NCBI GenBank assembly: GCA_028289605.1
Contig: JANQON010000005.1
Span: 1-64,000 of the forward strand
Length of the DNA: 64,000 nt
Source of the DNA: Hyphococcus sp.
Lineage (GTDB): Bacteria > Pseudomonadota > Alphaproteobacteria > Caulobacterales > Parvularculaceae
Reading direction: 5' to 3'
Below the pieces are notes generated by a model, which had not been told where the DNA came from, made no database searches, and saw only the letters and a list, made by a program, of their open reading frames with translations. Of the stretch, positions 43,964 through 50,295 are shown one piece after another. Position 1 is the stretch's first letter. Every line of letters begins with the position of its first letter. The translations under genes and the position numbers were made by a program.

Positions 43964-44953
43964 TTAGTTTGTGTTTGAACGGCGCGAGCGCCGCGTGTTT
44001 ATCTCAGGCCCCAGGTGAATGCGTCTGTCCGGGAAATCAATCACAACCCCTCGGTCCTCTATAAGGTCCGCGCCGAACAGTCCGTACGGCTCTTCGCCCA
44101 CGCCCAGCTCTTCGAACACTTCAGAATTGAAAACGCTGACAATATGGTCTCGCCAAACGGCGCGGCCGACCTTGATCCGTTGAATGCGAACGAGTTGTGA
44201 TGTCTGTTCGTTGCCAAACAGGTCCTGCACTTTGGGATTGCGCGATGTTGTGCCGGCGCTGCGCACATTGACCCTGCGCGTGGTCAACATGTCCTGCAAC
44301 GCAGGAAAGTTTATCAGTGTTCCTGAAGCCCCGAGATCGAGAATGAACGGGTAAAGCTTGCCGCGCACGCGGGCGCGCAAGGTGTAAAGCGGCCGCGCGC
44401 TTGAAGCGAAAAAAACCGCATTCAGTCTGGCGCTGGTCCATTTGCGCGCATTCACCACGTCCGGAACGCCGCCCTGATACAGCCGGAGCGTGCTGGCCGC
44501 CGGATCTATTTCGATAACGTATTGGGACAGAAAATCGAGGCCCAAAACCCCTTGCGGCGTTACGCGGGGCGCCAGCCAGTCTTCAATAACGACACTCGTG
44601 ACGTCCTCTAGCGCCTGGCCTCCGGCTTCGATCCGGCCGATATATCGCGGCGGCAAATTGTTCGCTTCAATAAGACCCAGAATCCGCTTGGGATCGCCGT
44701 CGACAAACGGGAATTCCTGTTGTTCGGAAAGATTCTCAAAAACCACCGACAGTGTTGCGCCGGTGTCGACAATGAAATCATAAGGACCCTGATCGTTGAC
44801 CGTAACCGGAATGGTGATCCAGCCGCTGTAGTCGTATCGATAGGGGATTTCCGTAATCAGAGTTTGCGCCCTGACGCCGACGGTCAACACGACCAGCATC
44901 GCTGCCGTCAGTGCGAAAACGCGGATCGCAAAATATATTGCCGCCAAACGCAA
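43964..44953 (-). CDS. retropepsin-like aspartyl protease, secreted
   Basis: 329 residues with a signal peptide (about 1-27). Two retropepsin-like halves: the first has a normal active site (YDFIVDTGATLSVVF, Asp at about residue 61); the second has DLGASGTLI in place of DTGAS. The mutated second site may still work, since the Asp is kept. Between the halves is a linker with VLGLDFLSQYVIEID. It follows the amidohydrolase in one likely operon. Substrates unknown. Confidence 0.83.
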   Translation of the reverse strand: MRLAAIYFAIRVFALTAAMLVVLTVGVRAQTLITEIPYRYDYSGWITIPVTVNDQGPYDFIVDTGATLSVVFENLSEQQEFPFVDGDPKRILGLIEANNLPPRYIGRIEAGGQALEDVTSVVIEDWLAPRVTPQGVLGLDFLSQYVIEIDPAASTLRLYQGGVPDVVNARKWTSARLNAVFFASSARPLYTLRARVRGKLYPFILDLGASGTLINFPALQDMLTTRRVNVRSAGTTSRNPKVQDLFGNEQTSQLVRIQRIKVGRAVWRDHIVSVFNSEVFEELGVGEEPYGLFGADLIEDRGVVIDFPDRRIHLGPEINTRRSRRSNTN

Positions 44954-45159
44954 CGCTGTTTTCCTGTTCGCCGCCCGACCCCGATGATAGTCTGTTGTCA
45001 GTCGAAATCCAAAGCAGATGCAACCGGATCCCCGTCCTTAAGCAATAGAGACAGTGCAAGGCTGCAACAGCTCAAGCCGGAAGTTCGCGCCGGGACTGGA
45101 AAACGCCGGCGGCGGCGCCCAGCTGCCAATGACAGGTATTGTCTGCAAAGGGACGGAAA

Positions 45160-45261
45160 ATGATCGATTGGGCTAAAAACCTGCCCAAGCCGGCGCAATT
45201 GGCGCTCTGGGCCGCTTCCATCGCGGCCGCTGGCTTGGGACTTTATTTCTTGCTGCAATAG
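45160..45261 (+). CDS. small single-pass membrane protein, 33 aa
   Basis: ATG 45160 with GGGACGG 7 bases upstream. The peptide is a short amphipathic N terminus with Lys and Trp (IDWAKNLPKPAQLALW) then one hydrophobic helix (about residues 14-32). The clean ribosome site and membrane-helix composition support a real small protein. It ends 10 bases before the rpmI promoter. It is not in a recognised family. Confidence 0.5.
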   Translation: MIDWAKNLPKPAQLALWAASIAAAGLGLYFLLQ

Positions 45262-45270
45262 CGAAAAGCC

Positions 45271-45298
45271 TTGAAACCCTGAGGCTTCGCGGTATAAA
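45271..45298 (+). promoter_or_regulatory. rpmI-rplT promoter
   Basis: TTGAAA (45271-45276), 16-base spacer, TATAAA (45293-45298), with a start expected near 45305. This gives a leader of about 92 bases ahead of rpmI. It is the best promoter-like pair in the region. Confidence 0.6.
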
Positions 45299-45312
45299 CC
45301 GCGCTCTTCACG

Positions 45313-45361
45313 CCTCGCCGGGCCCCGTTTGGGAACAGTGGCATGCCTTGGCGAGGATTTT
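45313..45361 (+). promoter_or_regulatory. leader stem with T-tract before rpmI
   Basis: CCTCGCC (45313-45319) and GGCGAGG (45350-45356) can pair over a 30-base region with its own inner CCC/GGG pairing; ATTTTT follows. In other bacteria L20 represses its own operon by binding the leader, and a leader stem with a T-tract is what such control could use. No L20-binding fold is shown; this is a candidate only. Confidence 0.4.
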
Positions 45362-45396
45362 TACGCACCCGAAAGGGCCCTTTAAGGAAGAGCGAA

Positions 45397-45597
45397 ATGC
45401 CCAAACTGAAGACGAAAAAGGCCGCGGCCAAGCGGTTTAAGGTGACCGCCAGCGGCAAGATTAAGCACGGAGTCGCGGGCAAGCGGCACCGCCTGATCAG
45501 CCATAACGCCAAATACATCCGCCAGCAGCGCGGCACAGAGGTCATGTCCGATTGCGACGCTGTCGTCGTCAAACGCTACATGCCGTACGATCGCTAG
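45397..45597 (+). CDS. rpmI: 50S ribosomal protein L35
   Basis: 66 residues from ATG 45397 (AAGGAAG upstream). [23 protein letters not shown] and [19 protein letters not shown] are the L35 pattern. The frame is open to 45343, but the extra residues are not L35. It starts 14 bases ahead of rplT and is the first ribosomal gene of the pair. No infC precedes it here. Confidence 0.97.
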   Translation: MPKLKTKKAAAKRFKVTASGKIKHGVAGKRHRLISHNAKYIRQQRGTEVMSDCDAVVVKRYMPYDR

Positions 45598-45610
45598 GGA
45601 GGGTTGAACT

Positions 45611-45967
45611 ATGGCTCGCGTTACCGGGGGCACGTCCGCCCACGCCCGTCATCGCAAAATCGTCAAACGCGCCAAAGGGTACTACGGCCGTCGCAAGAAC
45701 ACGTTTCGCGTCGCCAACCAGGCGGTGGAAAAAGCCGGGCAATACGCCTATCGCGACCGCAGGGCGCGCAAACGCAATTTCCGCTCCCTCTGGATCCAGC
45801 GCATCAACGCAGCGTGCCGCCAATACGGTTTCACCTATGCGCGATTTATCAATGGTCTCGCCAAGGCCGGCATTGAGGTCGACCGCAAAGTGCTCGCCGA
45901 TATCGCCGTGCACGAGCCTGATGCGTTTAAGGCCTTGACGGAAAAGGCGAAAGCTGCGCTCGCATAG
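45611..45967 (+). CDS. rplT: 50S ribosomal protein L20
   Basis: 118 residues. [55 protein letters not shown] is standard L20, which helps start 50S assembly and represses its own operon in E. coli. It closes the rpmI-rplT unit, with an intrinsic terminator 29 bases downstream. The usual neighbour pheS comes only after another gene and its own promoter. Confidence 0.97.
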   Translation: MARVTGGTSAHARHRKIVKRAKGYYGRRKNTFRVANQAVEKAGQYAYRDRRARKRNFRSLWIQRINAACRQYGFTYARFINGLAKAGIEVDRKVLADIAVHEPDAFKALTEKAKAALA

Positions 45968-45995
45968 GCGTCCGCCAGATACCAGTCCAGATCAG

Positions 45996-46027
45996 CCGGC
46001 GTCGGAACCGCTCCGTCGCCGGTTTTT
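45996..46027 (+). terminator. intrinsic terminator after rplT
   Basis: CCGGCG (45996-46001) / CGCCGG (46017-46022), then a T-T mismatch and an inner CGGA / TCCG stem (46003-46006 / 46012-46015) around ACCGC. It is followed by TTTTTC. The hairpin ends rpmI-rplT transcripts, so pheS needs its own promoter. Confidence 0.85.
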
Positions 46028-46085
46028 CTTCGTCCGGCGGCGGCCGCCGTTTGCGAGGCCCGTCAAGGCTCATATTCACGCCGAG

Positions 46086-46139
46086 CTGAACATTTAATAA
46101 TCTGTTCAGTCTTGACATTTTTGACAGGTAAACTAAGTA
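46086..46139 (+). promoter_or_regulatory. promoter with upstream inverted repeat
   Basis: TTGACA (46112-46117), 16-base spacer, TAAGTA (46134-46139). Directly upstream is a perfect 7-bp inverted repeat CTGAACA (46086-46092) / TGTTCAG (46103-46109) with a 10-base spacer, in the right place for an activator. It serves the 108-residue gene at 46217. Confidence 0.5.
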
Positions 46140-46216
46140 GTGTTCCAACGCCATATAACAAAAACAAGGCGTTGCGGTTGCGTTGAGTTGCTCTAAGCCA
46201 TTGAAAGAAAAGAAAA

Positions 46217-46543
46217 ATGAAACCCCTCCTGAGAACAGCGCTGGCTGTGCTCCTTGCCGGCTGGGCGGCGTTCGCGTCCGCGACGGCTGCCGGCGCGGAC
46301 TGGCCCCCTGAACGCGACGCCTTTTCCGATCCTGCCTATGTTGAATCCGTCTTCAAAACCATTGTGGAGACGGCGGTGGATACGTGCCGGGAAGAGCTCC
46401 GCGATGACGTGTTCGGCAATTTTCGGCTCGAAGCCTGCGTCGACAAAAAGGTCACCGCAGCGCTTGAGGCGGTCGGATCCCCGGCGTTGAACGAATTGGC
46501 GAGCCGGAACCCGCAATTTCTTCTCGTCGCCTTCGACGGATAG
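46217..46543 (+). CDS. secreted hypothetical protein, 108 aa
   Basis: Not recognised. Signal peptide (about 1-27, ending TAAGADW), then a short acidic helical domain with two Cys (about residues 59 and 75) that may form a disulfide. Probably periplasmic. AAAGAAAAGAAAA precedes the ATG. It is a single gene with its own promoter, between the rplT terminator and the pheS leader. Confidence 0.7.
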   Translation: MKPLLRTALAVLLAGWAAFASATAAGADWPPERDAFSDPAYVESVFKTIVETAVDTCREELRDDVFGNFRLEACVDKKVTAALEAVGSPALNELASRNPQFLLVAFDG

Positions 46544-46553
46544 AGGGCGCACC

Positions 46554-46581
46554 CTCGACAAAGGCTTTCCGTCTTTATAAA
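46554..46581 (+). promoter_or_regulatory. candidate pheS leader promoter
   Basis: CTCGACA (46554-46560) and TATAAA (46576-46581), spaced 15-16 bases. A start near 46588 would put the leader ATG (46590) almost at the 5' end, so the leader peptide could be translated without a normal ribosome site. Only sequence inspection supports this. Confidence 0.45.
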
Positions 46582-46589
46582 CGGGAAGC

Positions 46590-46661
46590 ATGAACATCGC
46601 AGGTCGTCACTTTCGCGAATGCTTTACGCGCGCGGTGGGCTTTTTCGGAAGCTTGCCGTGA
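46590..46661 (+). CDS. phenylalanine leader peptide, 23 aa
   Basis: A 23-codon ORF (ATG 46590, TGA 46659) with Phe at positions 8, 12, 18 and 19, including a Phe-Phe pair at 46641-46646 and one shortly before the stop. This is 4 of 23 residues, much above average, and it sits before a Phe-tRNA synthetase gene, like E. coli pheM. GGGAAG lies only 1 base before the ATG, so translation may be leaderless. It is the sensor of the attenuator that follows. Confidence 0.7.
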   Translation: MNIAGRHFRECFTRAVGFFGSLP

Positions 46662-46725
46662 CCGGATGACGACGGGCGAAAACGCCGATGAGCGTCATTC
46701 GGAAACGGATGGCGCTTTTTCTTTT
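46662..46725 (+). promoter_or_regulatory. pheS attenuator: antiterminator and terminator
   Basis: Terminator: an 11-bp stem 46691-46701 / 46706-46716 (two G-T pairs) capped by GAAA, followed by TTTTTCTTTT (46716-46725), ending 19 bases before pheS. Antiterminator: CCGGATGACG (46662-46671), beginning right after the leader stop, pairs with CGTCATTCGG (46693-46702), the 5' arm of the terminator. A ribosome stalled at the Phe-Phe codons would leave the first segment free and open the terminator; a ribosome reaching the stop would cover it and end transcription. Confidence 0.75.
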
Positions 46726-46744
46726 GATGATGGAGACGGACGCA

Positions 46745-47824
46745 ATGTCCGAAATAGAAACTCTCGAACGCGAGATACTCGCCAAGATCGCCGCCGCGGA
46801 AACAGCGTCTGCGCTTGAAGAGACGCGCGTCGCCGCCCTTGGGAAAAAAGGCGTCGTGTCTGAGCGTATGAAAACGCTGGGCAAGATGAGTCCCGAAGAG
46901 CGCAAGGAGATCGGACCGGCGCTCAACGGCTTGAAGACCCGCATCGCCGACGCCATCGAGGTCAAGAAAGCGGCGCTTGAAGAAGCCGCCCTTGACGCCC
47001 GCCTGGCGTCGGAAAAGGTCGACGTGACGTTGCCGGTGCGGCCTGAACCGAAGGGCAAGATCCACCCGGTTTCCCAGGTCACAGAGGAAATTGTCGCGAT
47101 TTTCTCCGCTATGGGCTTTGACGTCGCCGAGGGGCCGGACATCGAAGACGACTTCCATAACTTCACAGCATTGAACTTTCCGCCCGACCATCCCGCGCGA
47201 GAAATGCACGACACGTTTTTCTTCGAGCCGAAAGAGGATGGCTCGCGGAAGCTGTTGCGTACCCACACGTCGCCAGTGCAAGTGCGCACGATGATGACTC
47301 AAAAGCCTCCGATCCGCATTATCATCCCGGGACGGACATTCCGTTGCGATTCAGATCAGACCCATACGCCGATGTTCCATCAGGTCGAAGGATTGGTGAT
47401 TGATCGCGACTCTCATATGGGCCATTTGAAGGGCACGCTGGAAGCGTTTGCGAGGACGTTCTTTGAAGTGGACAGCGTCAAGACCCGCTTCCGGCCGCAC
47501 TTCTTTCCGTTCACCGAGCCGTCGGCGGAAATGGATATCGGCTATGAGCGCGTCGGCAATGAAATCCGCATCGGCCAGGGCGAGGCCTGGATGGAAATTC
47601 TGGGTTGCGGCATGGTGCATCCGAACGTGCTCAGAAATTGCGGGCTCGATCCGGATGAATATCAGGGCTTCGCCTGGGGGATGGGCGTCGACCGGCTTGC
47701 CATGCTCAAATACGGAATTCCGGACCTGCGCGATTTCTTTGCGTCCGACGCGCGGTGGATCGAACATTACGGCTTTGACCCGCTCGATCAGCCCAATCTC
47801 GCTGTGGGGCTCAGCCGCAAATAA
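46745..47824 (+). CDS. pheS: phenylalanine-tRNA ligase alpha subunit
   Basis: 359 residues from ATG 46745 (GGAG 9 bases upstream); upstream in-frame ATGs lie inside the terminator. N-terminal coiled-coil (about 1-85), then class II core: motif 1 near [20 protein letters not shown], motif 2 [26 protein letters not shown], motif 3 [25 protein letters not shown]. Expression appears controlled by Phe attenuation. Unusually, pheT does not follow: a glycosyltransferase starts 12 bases later, and a second one lies on the other strand. Confidence 0.97.
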   Translation: MSEIETLEREILAKIAAAETASALEETRVAALGKKGVVSERMKTLGKMSPEERKEIGPALNGLKTRIADAIEVKKAALEEAALDARLASEKVDVTLPVRPEPKGKIHPVSQVTEEIVAIFSAMGFDVAEGPDIEDDFHNFTALNFPPDHPAREMHDTFFFEPKEDGSRKLLRTHTSPVQVRTMMTQKPPIRIIIPGRTFRCDSDQTHTPMFHQVEGLVIDRDSHMGHLKGTLEAFARTFFEVDSVKTRFRPHFFPFTEPSAEMDIGYERVGNEIRIGQGEAWMEILGCGMVHPNVLRNCGLDPDEYQGFAWGMGVDRLAMLKYGIPDLRDFFASDARWIEHYGFDPLDQPNLAVGLSRK

Positions 47825-47836
47825 GGCGGGGTTCGC

Positions 47837-49057
47837 ATGAAGCCGCGCATATTGTTTCTTGCGCCGAGTTACGCCTGTGCGCCCGTTACAGGCGGCGGTC
47901 AGCGGACCATGCTTTTGTACAATGCGTTGGCCGACGCATATGCCGTCGATGCGCTGGTTGTCGACGAGTGGGGTGCGCAAGGCGCCGACAAACTATTTGC
48001 ACACGGAGGATTTGATTATCTCCGCGTAACGCGGCCGGGCAAGCGCGGCGTTGTTGGGCTTTTGCCCGGCGTCAATCCCGCGGCCGCGGATAAGCTCGCA
48101 ATGGTGCTATATGGCCGAAAAGTCTCTTACAGACGTGATGCGAAGGCCGCTGTTGATTTTGGAGCCTATGATCTGATTGTCTCTCGATATTTGCGCCCGG
48201 CAGCGCAGGCGGGCGCGTTGGAAGACGGTGTCGAGACGCCGACGCTGATCGATATTGACGACCGAGACGATCAGGTCCTGGATGCGCGACTCGCCGAGTC
48301 GCCCAACCCCGCCACGCGGGCGATGCTCAAACGGCATCGAGACGAGATGCGCATTTTATTCCGTGAGTTGACGGAGAGGGCGGCGCACCTTTGGGTGGTG
48401 ACGGAAACAGATCGCACCGCAATCAGTCATCGATCGGTTTCTCTGTTGCCCAACATTCCATTTCACATACCTGCGGACGCACCCCCTAGGCCGCGGTCCA
48501 GTCATACGCTGTTATTTGTCGGCGCCGGCGGACACCGGCCGAATATCGAGGGCGTTTTTCGATTTGTCGACAAGGCGTGGCCAGCCATTCTCGCCGCCGC
48601 GCCGAACGCCAGGCTGCGCATCGTGGGCAGCGGTCCGTGGGCCCGCCATGCTGAAAAACTGTCGGCGCCGGGCGTTTCGCTCATTGGTGCGGTGGATGAT
48701 CTGGCAGCGGAGTACGCCGACGCCGCGATCGCCGTCTGTCCTGTTTTCGAAGGCGGCGGATCCAAGATCAAAGTTCTTGAAGCGCTCGCCCACAACTGCC
48801 CGGTCGTTTCGACGATCCATTCCGCCCGCGGGTTCGTGTCAGACCTGACGGAACGGGCGCTGGTGACGGCGCCGGACGAAGCGGGCATGGCGACGGCCTG
48901 CATCGCGCTGTTGCGCGATCCCGCCGCCGCCGCCGCGCGAGCGGCCGCAGGACGAGAAATTGTCCTCGCCAACTACTCACGCGGCGGATTCGCCGCCGCC
49001 GTCCTTGCGGCATGCCGCCGAGTGCTGGACGAAAGCCGTGGCTCGGAAAACCGATAG
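47837..49057 (+). CDS. family 4 glycosyltransferase between pheS and pheT
   Basis: 406 residues, GT-B type: LFLAPSYACAPVTGGGQRTMLLYNALA at the N terminus, LLFVGAGGHRPNIEGVFRFVDKAWP and the donor region FEGGGSKIKVLEALAHNCPVVST. This form resembles glycosyltransferases of exopolysaccharide clusters. With only 12 bases after pheS it is probably on the same attenuated mRNA. It is not a usual partner of pheS, so it looks inserted. Convergent with the next GT2 gene. Confidence 0.88.
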   Translation: MKPRILFLAPSYACAPVTGGGQRTMLLYNALADAYAVDALVVDEWGAQGADKLFAHGGFDYLRVTRPGKRGVVGLLPGVNPAAADKLAMVLYGRKVSYRRDAKAAVDFGAYDLIVSRYLRPAAQAGALEDGVETPTLIDIDDRDDQVLDARLAESPNPATRAMLKRHRDEMRILFRELTERAAHLWVVTETDRTAISHRSVSLLPNIPFHIPADAPPRPRSSHTLLFVGAGGHRPNIEGVFRFVDKAWPAILAAAPNARLRIVGSGPWARHAEKLSAPGVSLIGAVDDLAAEYADAAIAVCPVFEGGGSKIKVLEALAHNCPVVSTIHSARGFVSDLTERALVTAPDEAGMATACIALLRDPAAAAARAAAGREIVLANYSRGGFAAAVLAACRRVLDESRGSENR

Positions 49058-49081
49058 CCTTTCGGTCTCAATTCCCCTCGA

Positions 49082-49876
49082 TCACAGCGCGCGGGCGAGA
49101 GACCTCAGGGCGCGAGGCGTGTCTGCAAACATGGCCGCAAGGGCGAACATCTTGCGGTAGTACAATCGGCGTACGCCGTGATCGGCCATGATTTCCGTTT
49201 CGAACTGGTCGCACAAAATTCGCCAGTTCTCATAAGAGCGCCGCCAGTTCTTTCTGGTGATCTGATCAGGCCGATTATCGCGATACCAGATTGCGTGAAT
49301 CTCGGGGATGTGCATCCCTTTGACGCGGCGGATGAGCCTGCCGACGAATTCCACGTCTTCAAAACACGTCATCTGCTCGTTGAACAAAAAGCTTTCGACA
49401 ATGCGCCGACGAATGGCCAGTGCGTTAGTATGAACATAGCGCCACTTCAAAAACGGGGTCATTTCCGGCGGGCCGGAAGACACAGTCAGCGTTTCTCCGT
49501 TGGGTCCGATATGGCGGGTTGCGCTGTATACGAAATCCACTTCAGGATGGTCGGCGAGCGCGCTCGCCTGGGTCGTAAACTTGCCGGGCAAAATCTCGTC
49601 ATCGTCGTCCAGAAACGTGATGATGTCGCCGGATGCGTGCTTTATTCCAAGATTACGGCTTGCCGGGATCGGCAGCATCTTTGAAGACCTGACGATGCGC
49701 AACGGCGCCGTTGTCGAGATGTCGTTCGCCGCCAGCGGTTGATCGGCGGCGTTATCGACAACAATAAGTTCAAAATTCCCATAGTCTTGATTGTTGACGC
49801 TCGCCACGGCGCGGCGCAGCAACGCCAGTCGATGACGCGTCGGAATGATTACGGAAATCAGCGGAAGATCAGCCAT
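49082..49876 (-). CDS. family 2 glycosyltransferase between pheS and pheT
   Basis: 264 residues from ATG 49876. GT-A type: LISVIIPTRHRLALLRRAVASVNNQDY, IITFLDDDDEILPGKF (DxD). Together with the GT4 gene it separates pheS from pheT. The order GT4 (+) then GT2 (-) points to an imported piece of a polysaccharide locus; no mobile element is visible. The ribosome site is weak. Confidence 0.87.
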   Translation of the reverse strand: MADLPLISVIIPTRHRLALLRRAVASVNNQDYGNFELIVVDNAADQPLAANDISTTAPLRIVRSSKMLPIPASRNLGIKHASGDIITFLDDDDEILPGKFTTQASALADHPEVDFVYSATRHIGPNGETLTVSSGPPEMTPFLKWRYVHTNALAIRRRIVESFLFNEQMTCFEDVEFVGRLIRRVKGMHIPEIHAIWYRDNRPDQITRKNWRRSYENWRILCDQFETEIMADHGVRRLYYRKMFALAAMFADTPRALRSLARAL

Positions 49877-50295
49877 GGGGGAATCTTTTCGGCGCTTTAA
49901 AGGCTCAAAAGCGATTGGCGGCCTGTATTCGAGTCCCATCCACAGACGGATCAGGAATAGTCTGAAGTGCTATATTTCGATTATAATGTAGCTCGCCAAT
50001 CAAATCCATTTCTTTTTCCCCGGTAAACGTTTCCAAACGCGTATCGCTCCGCCTGTGCCGTCAGCGCGCCGCGACGTCCCGATTCCTCGGCGCCGAGCGG
50101 GACTCCTACGGCGAAACGCCAATCGGCCGCGGCCAGCCAACCCCCGCTGCGGCTGTCGCAGGGTATTGCGCTTGACTTAGCACCCGTCAGGCGTTTTGAA
50201 GACAAATTCGACTCTGGTCCTGAGCCGGATCCTCGCAGGAAAGCTCCACGCCAACCCGAACCTGTTGCAAAGAAAGGCGTTCGTCGCTTCGTCCC
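49877..50295. other. 419-base gap before pheT
   Basis: Holds the divergent starts of GT2 (minus) and pheT (plus). A TATAAT is at 49982-49987, and TTGACT with a weak TTTGAA at 17 bases is near 50174-50202. AAAGG lies 12 bases before pheT. I find no Phe-rich leader ORF and no T-tract hairpin, so pheT seems not to share pheS attenuation. A long ORF on the other strand here is a shadow of pheT. Confidence 0.5.

Noticed and set aside
46086-46109. SOS (LexA) box
   Set aside because: Alphaproteobacterial SOS boxes are GTTC direct repeats with 7-base spacing; here the halves are inverted with a 10-base spacer.
47837-49876. Mobile element between pheS and pheT
   Set aside because: No transposase, inverted ends, target duplication or integrase is seen; only two glycosyltransferase genes.
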